Assembly (NCBI RefSeq): GCF_009905375.1 | Contig: NC_133655.1 | Location: 169,383,141-169,447,140 of the forward strand | Origin: Apium graveolens | Taxonomy: Eukaryota; Streptophyta; Magnoliopsida; Apiales; Apiaceae | Length of the DNA stretch: 64,000 nt | Direction of reading: 5' to 3' | Shown: positions 1-12,145 of the stretch, one piece after another | How positions within the stretch are numbered: the stretch's first letter is position 1 | Layout: each line of letters begins with the position of its first letter | The notes under the pieces: model-generated | What the model saw: the letters and a program-made list of their open reading frames with translations, nothing else | Databases searched by the model: none | What the model was told of the DNA's origin: nothing | Made by a program: the position numbers and the translations under genes

Positions 1-3000
1 GCACTTTCTAACTCTTACATAATTTTCCCACATTGTGGTTCTACCATCAAACTCTGACTAGTTTGATAACTCTTCTCCTAAGCACTTGTCCATTTTTGGA
101 TCTATAACCCTTCCTGGTTGCTCCATGTAGGTTACGTTTGGTTACATGTCTATGCGCTCATATGCCCCTATTTGTCTGGCATCCGGATTACACTTCCTTA
201 ACATTGATGCGTGGAACACGTTATGAACTTGCTACATGTTCGGGGGTAGGGATAGCTCATAAGCTAACTTCCCAATACGTCTTAATACCTCTAAGGGTCC
301 AACAATTCGTGAGCTTAGCTTTCCTTTCTTTCCGAACCACATCCATCCTTTCCAAAGGAATATCTATAACAACACTAGGTCCCCTACATCCTATTCCTTG
401 TCCTTTCGTGTCAAATCAACATACTTCGTGTGCCCATCTTGGGCTACTACCAGCCGTCCTCTGATTAATTCTATTATATCCTTGGTCCTTTGGACCACTG
501 CTGGTCTAAGCATCTTGCACTCTGCGATCATCATATCATAAGGGAGATCGACATTGTCTTCCCTCAAAGATCTCATAAGGCGATACCTCGATACTGACAT
601 ACGATCGATTATCTTAAAAAAACTTAATCAGCGTTAAGTGATCACTCCAAATTTCTTTCAAGTCTATTGTACAGACTCTCATTATCTCATCTAGATATAC
701 AGCTTTTGCTTCTCAATACCCACTCTTTTCCAGTTCGTAATCGTTACTATCTTCCGTACCAAATTTTATACTGATTACACTTTTGCTCGTTAGCGTTCTA
801 TAACCTTTTAATAATCATGTCAACCTTAGTATCACAAACGCGTTAGAATCGGAATACCACCATACTTGGTACCACTTCCTCTCTAGCTGCCTCCATCTTC
901 GAAAGCTTGGTCCTTCATATAGAAGTAAAAGAATTTATTGAGAGATCACTATGATCATGAACAATTGTTACGTTGCATAGTTAGTACAGAAGGTGGCCAG
1001 CCTTTAGTACTTGACAAGAAATTAAACAACATGTGGTATCCTACTAGGCTTCTATCACACAGATAGATAGTCATTCGGCAATACGTTCCCTTCTGGAAGG
1101 GTTGTTGTTCTCAGCTTACATGAAATGAAACGAAGAGAAAAGAACGAACTGAAGAGAATTGTATATATGTAAAAAAATATTTCCATAAAATATCTGGCTT
1201 GGAATCTACCTCTGAACTATAGAGGTTTGTCATAGGAGAACAAAACATATATGTATTTATATCAACATCAAGTATACATAATCACCTTTGAAACTCCCTC
1301 GACATCGAAAATCGAATATGGGATCTCATTCTAGACATCATCGTTACTAGAATTCTATGCTTGCATCGCAACCTTCCTCGTATAGTAATACGACTCTCTA
1401 TTGATAAGAAGGAATAAATATTCAATAGGTAGATAATCTACTTAATCAGTCTATTCAACGATAACTTATACATCACCACAACCCGATTAGGGGTACCCAA
1501 TCTCAATATCCATTACACTCTAACTCTCACGGTTGTAATCGGCTCATTATTCAAAGAATCATTGCTGCATTACTATGGTCCACCACTGACCTACTATCGT
1601 CATTCATTTTCCTTGGAATCTTAATAGCTAACCATACGGAGTCCATACCTATCGTATCAAATTCTTTTAAGGAGTTAACATAATTACCATTCATAATTCA
1701 TGAAGAACACTCCAGATCCTGACGTACTTTCATGACATGAAGCAGATAAATTGCAGAAGAGTTTCAATCAAAGCAACGATATCAGGTTAATACCATTCTT
1801 AATCATATGCCTTCAATAGAAGACTTAACTCAAAGGTTCGTTTATTCCTTTTTGAAACATGGTCCTGGATTATTCTCAAGATAGGATCTTCTAAGATAGA
1901 TAGCCCGCTCACGGAGATTACATGAATTAAATCTTTACCAAACTACTATTATGGTTGGGTATTGCACAGTCATCAGAAGGAATGTCAATCTTCCAAACCA
2001 TAATACAACCTTCACGGCTTCAACCATCATCACTGTATTTCTCTGGCACGAGCGCCTATAATTATCCTTTTACACTTAAAGTGTCAGCCACCTCTTTGGC
2101 CTTTCTTGATATTAATATTTCCTTACAATCAATGTCATTTTAACCACTTTCACTAAATTTTCTACCTCATTTCCAATCGCTGCTTGTGTGAAGATGTTTT
2201 CCATAAAATCTGATGAGTAAAAAAAAATATATCACCATTTTTCCATAAGTTATTGCCTCAGTCTTTAGAGGTTAATCATTGTCACGACTGACTCTCGATC
2301 ATACTTAGGACGTCTCTTATCTTGGGTCCTTCTTGTTTTCACCATTCTTGACCTTCGTTGGGTTCAATCTATACTTTCTCATGGTTTAACATGTGCCCCA
2401 CTTGGCATTATTTTTATTACGTCATATTTCCTTTATCAAAATTTCTATTCTTGAGAATGTTGAATATTACCTTTCTCCTTGTAAAATCTCTAAGGTTATC
2501 CTTGAATCGTTCCTCCTGTATTCCCTAGATACAGGGCATATCAAAATACCCTTTACTAATACTAGAACCATTGTCTATATATTTCTGAAAAATTTCTCCA
2601 CTGATACTTAAAGGTTGTTATTACCATAATCCTTTCCAATTCATACTGTTAAAACTCATGCTGTCCCTATTAAGGGTGGAATGCCAACTTTTATGCATTC
2701 CCCTAGGATTCATTTTAAGTTACCGATGTTTTATCTTTAATTCCACCTTAAAAAAGGTACATGCATCCTTCCATGGATAAATCAAGTCATATATCCCTGA
2801 TAAGGGTGTCTTATTCAATCCTTCCCACCTCGATAGTATATGCCTAATTTCACAATAACATCTGTATTCAAAATGAGGTCAATCAATATGGCCTCCAAAA
2901 GATAACTACTGTTATCTACTTTTCTTGCTTGATTTGGTAACGATAACAAGGATGTTCTGGAATATATTGGTCGTGTTCAACGTGAACTTCTTCTTAATAA

Positions 3001-3600
3001 TTCCGTATTTACTTTTGTTGTTTATCTCAACAGTCATCTCAATGTTGGGATATCTCTCATACCTGGCGTCTCCCTTCCTGGGTATCAAGCCACCGGTCTT
3101 ACACTTCACATTCTTGAAGGTCACTTCCTTCATCCAATTTTCCTAATTTCTTACTTCCTTGTCTCCTCAGTCTATCCGCGTCTCATTATTTATCCTTCGA
3201 GCTATCTCAAGGTTTCCTCGAATTCTCCCAACTTAAAGGGGGTACAATATGTACATCTCTTATGCCTTCAACCATCAACTTTAACTCATAGTGAATCATC
3301 CTCATCCTGACGATCACATACTTTTCTATTTCTATTACTATGATTCTTTAGGGTTTCCTCACACCCAACTCCCTTATCATTCCTCAAACTCTATCGCCTT
3401 TATATTCCTTTCCACTTCAGTTTCTTTTTATTTTCCTTTCTCTTACAATCATTTCATGAACCCACTAATTATTTACTTCAAACATCACGTCGTTCTGGGA
3501 TTCTTGTCCTCAGAACGAATCTTTATAACTTTTATAACTTAGATTCTTAAATCATCATACTCATCCATTTTTGTTCTGGCTCTAAAGCTTTTACACTACC
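1..3600 (-). pseudogene. pol: Decayed gypsy pol of element G (RT to integrase C-terminus)
   Basis: This stretch aligns by eye with the pol remnant of F (about 39100-42551) at roughly 80-90 percent. The clearest protein trace is the end of integrase at 391-600 on the minus strand. There a frame containing RPAVVQRTKDIIELIRGRL matches the F remnant (SKVVQLTKDIVNLIRGRL) and the intact copy in E. Reverse transcriptase traces lie near 2380-2610, matching the F segment that reads TLEVLQGER. Stops and frameshifts occur throughout, so no protein can be made. Short open frames on the opposite strand here are chance. Confidence 0.75.
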
Positions 3601-3619
3601 TCCATAACCTTGGGAAGTA

Positions 3620-4163
3620 CTTTCCCGAAAATAATTGTCTGAACTTTAATCAGTTTATTATATGTTCTGGCTCCGTGCCTTTCTTGGTCTTTCACCAGCG
3701 GGTGGTCTCTCTCTTAGGAGGATAAGTGACAAAAACAGTCTTTTGTGCTTCATCATTCATTTAGAATCTCAAATGATTCCTATATTTCCTTTAGCCAGGC
3801 TCTCGCCTCTACTGGGTTTGCTTGTTCCTGGGAATTCTGAGACCTTAGCGACTTAAAGGTCCTGAAAGAATTTCCCACCGCACTGTCTCCTCAGGGTGGT
3901 GGTTGGGGATAATAGTCTAAGTTCTTTTTAGATAGGTCCATGAATTGCCACATAGGAGTACCGTCTCGGGTCTCCTTTCCTTACTCGACCTTCTATTTCC
4001 TTAGTATGAAATGTTTCATCCTTCTCCCATACTTGGAGTTATCTTATACGTTAAAATCCTTGTTTTCCACTTCATTATGTTCTGGGTTCCTTATATCTTA
4101 ATTGCGACCTCCCTGATTATCACATTCAAGGTTTGCCCCTAATCTTATTCCTCGTGGGGGCAT
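3620..4163 (-). pseudogene. gag: Decayed gag of element G
   Basis: The frame starts with ATG at 4163 (MPPRGIRLGANLECDNQGG). It meets a TAA at 4098-4100, where F has CAA, and a further TAA at codon 41 that is shared with F. Farther on, in another frame near 3790-3850, the gag core trace PVEARAWLKEI is recognisable, followed by TAG where F has GAG. Gag of this lineage forms the particle in the cytoplasm. This copy cannot encode it. Confidence 0.75.
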
Positions 4164-4574
4164 AATGCTTGGAAATTTTTTGAGAATCTCTGGTTATTTG
4201 TCTTACTTACTTTGCTTAAGTCTTTCCCTCGTTCAGTCCTTGCATGATTGCAAATTATGAATTCTCAAGTTCTATAAACTTCATGACACTCTCTTAAGTG
4301 TTAATAGTGCAATTAACAATATGAACTTGTCACAAACAAACTAATCTGAACTGAAATTAACGAATATATGCATAACCATTTATTCGAGGGTACAATAACT
4401 GAACACATTAAAGAGAATTACATCATTTGATCTGATCGCTTATATCCCAAAAGTAGTACCATAGATAATCATCTAGTCATTAAAACTAATCATTCATAAC
4501 TTAGGCAAATCCTCCAAAAGCGGTGCTACATGAAACCCTTGTCTAATCGCTCTGGCTCTGCACACTACCATGGA

Positions 4575-5437
4575 TCAAGAAATGCGGGCACGCACGACAT
4601 TCCTAACCTGCTCCATCACAGAGGTGATGAGGTCTAAGATAGTTGCAAGTAGAGCGGGATCAAACTGACCCTCAAGATGGCCTCTAGCTGTAATTCAGGT
4701 GGTAGCCTCAATCCTTTCCATGCTAATAGCTAGTCCTGCCGGAAGTACCCCGCCCTCAATTCTTGGTGCAGTAAGTCGGTCCAACAGATCACTCCTAACA
4801 TTACGGGCCTCAGACAGGCCACCCAAATTCATATAATAATCGGCGATAAGAGAAGCCTAAGTGGTAGCATCTAACAGTCCATGGGGTGCAGGTGGTGCAG
4901 GCCCAGGGGATCCAAATGGATAACCAAGCACGATATCAGGTGACAATGGTGCATGAGATAAATGTGGCATTTCCTCAGTAGGTGCTGGGCTCTGTACAGG
5001 GGAGGGAACAGGAATTGGTAGAACCTCATGGATTCTTCAGGAACCTCTGGAAGAGGGTCTGATACTGGTATAATTGGTGTCGTGGAAGGCCCCACTCCTT
5101 CTGCCCTCATTAACCTTTGTCCCCTTGGTAACTCTTCATCCTCTAGTACCACCCTCGCGGCCATTCTTGCTCTGGTAGTCGCCCTGACTACGGTCATCAA
5201 TTTCTCAGCGGTCCTCTCTTCATTCTCGTCAGGATCCTCCACAAGATCCTCCCCAGCAACTATCCCTTCTGGGATAACATCCTCAACCGCAACATTCTCA
5301 ATATGAATATCATCCGGTCCCTCGTTAGGGTACTCTATTGGATTCACAATTTGATCTCCAACATGTAATAAAACATCCTCATGCTGATGCTCCTGAACCT
5401 CAGGGTTCGGTGCCCCGCTGCCCTATACGAGAACGAA
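4575..5437 (-). pseudogene. Leader reading frame of element G, between PBS and gag
   Basis: A 287-codon frame is recognisable upstream of gag. It opens right after a conserved TAG (5438-5440) and ends at TGA 4575-4577. It contains VRATTRARMAARV and STTPIIPVSDPLPEVP and then a C-terminal part with ALLATILD. F has the same frame. G differs by a 1-base deletion near 5027, a TAG near 5424 where F has CAG, and TGA at 4695-4697 where F has CGA. Conversely G keeps CAG at 4665-4667 where F has TAG. No ATG lies near its opening, and the boundary has an acceptor-like AG/GG, so an upstream exon is possible. The sequence is acidic and proline-rich in the middle. I recognise no domain and know of no function. 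Confidence 0.6.
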
Positions 5438-5593
5438 CTATGTTACTATCATAATATTTATAAGGGTTCCCGTAAGGGTTTTAACTGTCAGTACTACGTT
5501 AGGTAGCCCGACTATGAACTTGGCAAGAGTTCTTATTATCTTAGTGAACTTATTATCTTAACGTCACATCATCTCTGAGGTTTATAACGCTAA

Positions 5594-5605
5594 GCTCTGA
5601 TACCA
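5594..5605 (-). other. Primer-binding site of element G (initiator tRNA-Met)
   Basis: The minus strand reads TGGTATCAGAGC, complementary to the 3' end of plant initiator tRNA-Met. It lies 4 bases inside the end of the LTR. It is the start site for minus-strand cDNA. Confidence 0.9.
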
Positions 5606-6787
5606 TTTCTGTAACACCCCTAAATCCGGGGTCGGGGATCCGGGTTGTCACGAGTTCCATTTCCCTTAATAACACCCAATCTTAATAAACAATCAACTAC
5701 TCCGTACTGTGACCCCACAATAAACACACACACCACAAGTTATAGTCTCAGAGATGAATATCCAAAAATAACACGAGTCATTTTATTCCACAATTATATG
5801 CCATTACACCTTAAAAGGGTTTCTGAATAAATTTACATTTCTTTGCCACTATTACAATTCATAAGATACATAAGTCTGGTACATCAAAAGTTGAAAGCCT
5901 AGCCTATTGGTAGTTCCTACCTCAGCTACAGCGACATCAACGCCTATAGGAAACTGAGTAACGTTTCCTATCCGCTTACGAATTGGGAGCTTGGTCCTGT
6001 TCATCTTGTCTATATGATGTTGTGTGATGAAAGAAGAAAGCAAGGGTGAGCAACAAGTCCACCGAAATAATATATATAATAATTAACAATATATGAGCAT
6101 TCTCATCGTACTCATGAAAGTCTTGGCCAAGAAGAAATGAACCAAACTGATATCTTAATGCGACCAAGTCGCAAAATATTCAGTATATATATACATATAT
6201 ACTTTTCACAATCTTTGAAATCCTCTGACATGTATAATATACACAGAGTTCCAGTTTATAACTGTATAAAAATATCGTTGCAAGGTGATCTCATATATCT
6301 AACCTTGTCTCAACGTTTTTCTGAAAATCTTTGACATGCACAAGATAATCATTTACTAGATATAAGTTTAAAAGATGAACTTACAAGATACTCCAATATA
6401 CTTATATCTTTTCTGAATACTACTTGAACTACCACCGTTCAAGGTATAAACAGTTTCAAAAATTCATCACATAGATGAGACTACAAGATAAGACTTGAAT
6501 AGATTCAATCCTTGAAATATCATTATAAATAATGAAGTTACGAGATACTTCATTAAGTCCCGATATATATATACCTATATACATATACATTTCATATACT
6601 CCTTGAAATCCTCTATTATGAAAATTATAAACAGAGTTGCAATATCCAATGAATTTGGAAAGGAGAAAACCTTGGCATAAACCTGATATCTTGCTGATCA
6701 GGCAAAGATACCAATAAGTAACCTTTTCTACTAGTAGATGGATGAATTCCCCACTGGTCATCACCCTGGCCACATTAGGACCTATGC

Positions 6788-6877
6788 TGGACTGTCACTC
6801 AGCCACTTACGCATTGATGGACTCCCACTGAGCCACTTACACTTTCATGGACGCCCATTGAGCCCATGTTGCTTATG
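6788..6877 (-). repeat. Three tandem 30-bp units in the LTR (conserved U5 block)
   Basis: Units start at 6788, 6818 and 6848 and each begins TGGAC on the plus strand (for example TGGACTCCCACTGAGCCACT). The third unit is diverged. The same block, reverse-complemented, lies at about 35676-35740 and 52565-52625 in F. A related two-unit version is present in E at 58582-58643. It is more GC-rich than its surroundings. Confidence 0.8.
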
Positions 6878-7380
6878 CCGACTTAAATAGATGGACTTAC
6901 TTCCTGAATGTTGGGTAAGTAATCAATTCATTTATCAAAGCAGCAACCTCGTTGCGAATATAAAATACACCACAGAGCCGGACCCTCAGATTTTAAGCGA
7001 GTATTTAAATCCCCTTTTTAAGGAAGATCTTAAATATAAAAATGAGTTTTGGGATCCGCTCTAACCTTTAAAATCATTTTGAAGACTCGAAAACATTTTC
7101 TAAGAATGTTTGGAGTGATGCTGATTTAATAAAATAAATCATTTCCAATATATTAGAAAATATCTGAATATTATTATTTAAATAATATTCCCATAAAGAA
7201 TAATCTTTATAAAAATAATTGAAGTAGAAGTTGTAAAACTTATACTTGAAATGAATATTAAATAACCAAAGATATACTTATACGAAAGTAATATCTTTAC
7301 TTGAATAATCAAAAGTGAGTTTGATTATCGACACATTATTCTTTAATAAAATAAATAATATTAATTAGTAAATAATCGGA

Positions 7381-7871
7381 GTCATAAGTCATCGAATAAA
7401 TATTAAAAATAATATTCATTAATAAAATAAACAGAGTCATAAGCCCTCGAATGAATATTCAAAATAATATTCATTAATAAAATAAACGGAGTCATAAACC
7501 CTCAAATGAATATTCAAAATAATATTCATTAATAAAATAAACGGAGTCATAAGCCCTCGAATGAATATTCGAAATAATATTCATTAATAAAATAAACGGA
7601 GTCATAAACCCTCGAATGAATATCCAAAATAATATTCATTAATAAAATAAACGGAGTCATAAGCCCTCGAATGAATATTCGAAATAATATTCATTAATAA
7701 AATAAACGGAGTCATAAGCCCTCGAATGAATATTCAAAATAATATTCATTAATAAAATAAACGGAGTCATAAGCCCTCGAATGAATATTCGAAATAATAT
7801 TCATTAATAAAATAAACGGAGTCATAAGCCCTCGAATGAATATTCGAAATAATATTCATTAATAAAATAAA
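7381..7871. repeat. 55-bp tandem repeat array, about eight to nine units, each with an inverted repeat
   Basis: The period is 55 bp: the marker GTCAT recurs at 7436, 7491, 7546, 7601, 7656, 7711, 7766 and 7821. The first unit (from 7381) is more diverged. Each unit contains AATGAATATT, a 6-base spacer, then AATATTCATT, a perfect 10-base inverted repeat in most units, followed by AATAAAATAAACGGAGTCAT. The corresponding site in the F LTRs (35150-35250 and 52025-52130) has no array. Confidence 0.93.
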
Positions 7872-9371
7872 GTTATCGAATAAACCTTATTCAATTCATA
7901 GTTTTGAAAACTATATCTATATATATATAAATATATATAATATACTCGGGAACATCGACTCCCGGTTTTAGAAAATGTCCACCTTTGGGTCCCCTATACT
8001 AAGGGTATACGCAACTACTGCTTATCTCTAGCATAGGTATTATGCAACTATAAGCATTTGAATCAACAGATATATATCAAGATTACGAAACAGACATGTA
8101 TATATACCATATCACATGCTCCAATATATTGCAAGATTTGCTAATAACAATCATGCACTTATCACAAGATAATGCATATACATATATACATCACAACAAC
8201 AGTATAACGGGTAGAAAACTTGCCTGAGTGCTCCGGGGTAGACTTAAGCTTAGAGTGGGTCCGGTAACCTATGAACAACAACATAAGCTGGAATTAAACC
8301 ACGGTCGCTTAAGAAACTAGACTTTAACCAAATGAACCCTAACGTTCGCTTTTGCGCTTAACGATTCACTTAAGTCGCTCGAGTACCCTCGGTTTCACCA
8401 TTTTTAATAAATTAACCATTAAGGGTTTTAAGGCGATTCTTTCGCGAGCGCCTTACCAACTGCCTAATACAGTTTACATAAATGATTCATACTCCAATTA
8501 GTCCTTTAAGGTCTTTAACCTATGTTTCAAAGTAAGACGAGGGGTAATGGTTCGTTCACGAAACGCCGTTACTTAAAACGGTCGTTTCTCCTAAACCGTA
8601 TATCGGATTCAAACGAACCACATATCAAAACGAAGCTCGTAACATGAACTATCTAATCATGGCAATGGTCGAAACCTAATAGTGAGTTCTCGGGTCCTGA
8701 TGTTAAGAACAAAAACAGTCTAAAGTAAATCGGACATTACGACAACTATGTTTACGCGATTACCAATTTTTATTCTATTCCAAATCAACCACAAACCAAT
8801 CACAATTCAACCATACAACCAACTCCATCTATACATCACTACAACAGCCCCAAAACCTCAAGTTTTTCCAATTTATATTAATCTCAAACATGAACTAAAA
8901 CTATTCTTAAGTTCTTTAACTAATAACCAAGATTTACAACTCCAAAAACATCACAAAACCAACTAATCTCTACATACACAACAATCAAGCCTCCTATGAA
9001 CTATAATACTCATATTAAGCTCTTAACATTCAAATAACAAAGCTAGGTTAAGAGATTATACCTTCCTTGTGAGTGGGAGTAACTAATTAGCTTGGAATCA
9101 ACCTTGAAAGTCCTTACCCAAGTTTAATCTAAACAAAAACTCAAGAACAAAATGTTAAGTTCTTGAAAAACACTATTCACCCTCTTCTTCCATGAATTTT
9201 AGGAAGAGATTGTGAAGGAATTTGAAGCTCAAACTTATAGGATAGATATATCTATGCATAAGGAGTCTTAGATAATTACCTCACTAATTAACAAGGCTTG
9301 GATCTTGGATTTTGGATTTTCGGGAAAGAATCAAAGTGTTCGGATTTGGATTCTGACGATCTTTACATACA

Positions 9372-9379
9372 CTTATATA
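9372..9379 (-). promoter_or_regulatory. Candidate TATA element of the G/F family LTR
   Basis: The minus strand reads TATATAAG about 140 bases inside the LTR. The same octamer is kept in both F LTRs (33225-33232 and 50064-50071). If used, U3 would be very short and the leader RNA about 3.7 kb. This is sequence evidence only. Confidence 0.35.
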
Positions 9380-9520
9380 CCACATAGAGTACTAATAATA
9401 TCCGAGAAGATCAATAAAGAACCCCTACATAGTGTGGCATGGAAAGTTTTCTTATTCAACATAATCAGCAAAACACTATTCATAAGGGTTTCAAAAATTC
9501 CAAAAATTGGGGTTATTACA

Positions 9521-10769
9521 CATGATGTCTGGTCTACTTGCAGTCAAAAACAACAAAGATCCAATGATTCCTCTATAGCTTGAGATATCTACACTTTTGC
9601 CCTTTTTATCTTCATTTAACTTTGTAGTTGTAGACATAGGTGTAGATGCAGGTGAGCAATCAACCATACCAAACTTTTTCAATAAATCCTTGACATACTT
9701 AGTTTGGTTGATGAAGATTCCATTACTTCTTTGACTAACTTGAAGTCCAAGAAAGTAACTTAATTCCCCCATCATACTCATTTCATATTCAGTCTACATA
9801 AGCTTAGAGAATATTTGACAAAGCTTTTCATTTATAGAACCAAAGATAATATCATCCACATAGATCTGAACCAGGATCATATCATCACCATCCTTCTTGT
9901 AGAAGAGAGTCTTGCCAATAGTGCCTATAGTGAATTCATGTTTAATTAAAAATTCTGACAGTGTGTCATACCAAGCTTTAAGTGCTTGTTTTAGTCCATA
10001 GAGAGCCTTGAGGAACTTGTATACAAAATTTGGAAATTCTGGAACTTCAAAGCCAGCTGGCTGTTGCACATAAACTTCTTCATCTAACTCACCATTAAGG
10101 AATGCACTCTTCACATCCATTTGATACATCTTCAAATTGGAGTGTGCAACAAATACAAGAAAGATCCTTATTGCTTCAAGTCTTGCAACTGGAGCAAAGG
10201 TCTCATCATAATCAATTCCTTCCTCACGTGAGTAGCCTTTTGCAACCAACCTTGCTTTGTTTCTGATTTAGATATTCTTGCATATAAGATATCCAATCAG
10301 AATTAAGTAGGGTTTCCTCAGTTTTCTTAGGCTCAACTTGAGACAGAAAACATACACGAAGACATTTATTTGCAATTGCACTTCTAGTCCTCACTCTAGC
10401 ATTGGGATTGCCAATAATTACATTTGCTTTGTAACTCCTATCCCATTTCCTTGTGTGAGTTTGCTGACTTGTGTTTTCTGCTCCTTCTTCATCATTGGCA
10501 TGACTTTCAAAATTTTCTTCTCTTTCTCCCCCTGAGTTTGTGCTATCAAATTTAGGTGTTTGAGATGAGCTTCCATTCTTATGATTCACTTGATCAGTTG
10601 ACTCTTCATCAGTTCTGTGATTTATGTTGACTTCAGCTTTATCCTCAGAATCACTATCAATTTTGAGATTTTCAAATTTTAGGGTCTCGGCTTCATTTTC
10701 ACTAAGGCATTCCAAGCATGGGCACTTGTCATCATCAAAAGTAACATTTGTTCTTTCCATAACTTTCTC
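9521..10769 (-). pseudogene. pol: Copia element A reverse transcriptase region, broken and truncated by G
   Basis: The frame 10249-9794 carries the RT core with [31 protein letters not shown] sequence and the catalytic YVDD at residues 130-133. A TAG at the end of that frame separates it from 9781-9521 (MSMMGELSYFLGLQ to ASRPDIM), which then runs into the LTR of G. Upstream, 10760-10224 is the linker between integrase and RT, rich in Ser, Asp and Glu. At about 10265 the frame jumps from MQEYLNQ to [16 protein letters not shown] sequence. Compared with B (21971-21156) about 80-90 bases of the RT finger region are deleted. The product would be inactive. Confidence 0.85.
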
Positions 10770-11840
10770 TTATTCAATCACATAGATTTTGTATGCAGTT
10801 CTCTCCAATAAATATCCCAGAAAAATTGCCTCAAAAACTTTAGAGTCAAATTTTCCCACATATTCAGAGTTGTCCTTCAAAACATAGCACTTGCTTCCAA
10901 ATACATGAAGATGCTTCACAGTAGGCTTTATTTTAGACATGAATGAGTAGGGTGACTTGCCAAGATTCTTGTTAATGAGATATCTGTTTTGAGTGTAGCA
11001 TGCAGTGTTCATAGCTTCTTCCCAAAAGCTTGTTGGCAACTTTGCATCTTGAAGCATTGTTCTAGCAGCCTCTACTAGTGTTCTATTCTTTCTATCAACT
11101 ACCCCATTTTGTTGAGGTGTTCTAGCAGCTGAGAATTCTTGAAAAATGCCCTTGTATTTGCATAATTCAGTTAAAGGTTGCATTTCTGAATTCTATTCCA
11201 TTATCACTCCTCAACCTTTTCACACAATTCTGATCTTCAGTCTGCTTCTCAATCTTCTTGATGTGCTCAATTATCATATGTGGAGTCTCATCTTTGGAAT
11301 GCATAAATTATACCCATGTATATCTTGAGTAGTCATCCACCATCACAAGTGCATATCTCTTTCTTGAAATTGACAGGATATTAACTGGTCCAAATAAGTC
11401 CATGTGAATAAGTTGCAAAGGTGCACTTAAAGAATTCACAGTTTTACTCTTGTGACCTGATCTTTTCATTTTTCCCTTTTGACAAGCATTACATACTTCA
11501 TATTGAGCAAACTCCAGGTTTGACATATCCCTCACTAACTTCTTCTTGACTAGAGTGTTTATTGCTTTGAAATTTAAGTGAGACAGCTTCTTATGCTGTA
11601 GTTTGTTTTACTCTACAGATGCCTTGGTGTAGAAGCAACAAATTCCATCCTCATTTGCTGAGACTAAGTCTGCAACAAATAAGCTTCCTTTCCTTGCTCC
11701 TTTCAGAGCAACTTTACCAGTCTTTTTGCTGATAAAAATGTATTCTCATTTGTCAAATAAGACCTTGAATCCTTAGTCTGCAAATTGACTAACACTAAGA
11801 AGATTCACTTCAAGATCAGCTACCAGTGCTACATCTTCAA
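10770..11840 (-). pseudogene. pol: Copia element A integrase and GAG-pre-integrase region
   Basis: Two pieces in different frames are clear. The frame 11535-11308 has the CNAC half of the HHCC zinc-binding domain and the first catalytic Asp in HMDLFGPVN. The frame 11183-10770 has the distal core (SAARTPQQNGVV) and the C-terminal SKCYVLKDN. The third catalytic residue, normally Glu in NGVVERKNR, is Asp here (NGVVDRKNR). A TAA at the end (10770-10772) stands between IYVIE and the linker. The HHCC histidines lie upstream among stops (about 11560-11620). The enzyme would insert cDNA into the genome; this copy cannot. Confidence 0.83.
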
Positions 11841-12145
11841 TGACAATATTTCCATAAATTTATTTTCCATATCCTATTGTGAAACCTTTGTTGTTGTCTC
11901 TAAAAGTCACTAATGGGTCAGCCTTCTCCTCAATTTGTGATAGCAAGGCCATATCACCTGTCATATGTCTTGAGCATCCACTGTCTATGATCCATATGAC
12001 TTTCTTCCCTTTGCCCTGCACACAATGAGGATTAAGTGTGTTTAACAACCCAAGCAGTGTTAGGTACTTTCTTCTTGTTAACAGAACAAGCAGAACTCGA
12101 ATGAGTTGTTTCAGAAAGAATAGTGTCCATGGACTGTTGCGCATT
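11841..12145 (-). pseudogene. pol: Copia element A protease region
   Basis: The open frame 12144-11860 contains VIWIIDSGCSRHMTGD, the aspartic protease active site of copia elements (Asp in DSG), followed by the usual NNKGFTIGYG stretch. A stop follows at the end of this frame. Just upstream, the minus strand reads TGTGCAGGG at 12022-12014, the splice-acceptor-like gag-pol junction seen in the other copia elements. Confidence 0.85.

Larger units (their letters stand above)
1..9520 (-). mobile_element. Element G: Tekay-like Ty3/gypsy retrotransposon, 5' part, cut by window edge
   Basis: Read on the minus strand this is one LTR (9520 down to 5610), a tRNA-Met primer-binding site, a leader reading frame, gag and a decayed pol that runs off the left edge. 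It is collinear with element F on the plus strand: position 1 corresponds to F at about 42554, so only the last bases of the interior and the 3' LTR are missing. The right boundary (LTR start, TGTAATAACC on the minus strand) interrupts the reading frame of copia element A just after its residues RPDIM. The target duplication cannot be tested because the other end is outside the window. Assignment to the Tekay/Del chromovirus lineage rests on the very long LTR and on similarity to F and E. No part of pol is open for long. Confidence 0.88.
5610..9520 (-). repeat. LTR of element G (5' LTR, 3.9 kb)
   Basis: The LTR runs on the minus strand from TGTAATAACC (9520) to GGTGTTACA (5610), with standard TG...CA ends. 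It is homologous over its length to the two LTRs of F. No gene lies in it. It holds the conserved 30-base tandem block (6788-6877), a 55-base tandem array found only in this copy (7381-7871) and a candidate TATA element close to its start. Open frames such as 8748-8966 lie within it and have no counterpart in F, so they are chance. Confidence 0.92.

Noticed and set aside
138..464. Open frame of 108 codons on the plus strand at the left edge
   Set aside because: It lies opposite the integrase remnant of G; the coding trace is on the minus strand.
7381..7871. CRISPR-like array
   Set aside because: The units are contiguous, without unique spacers, and the sequence is plant LTR.
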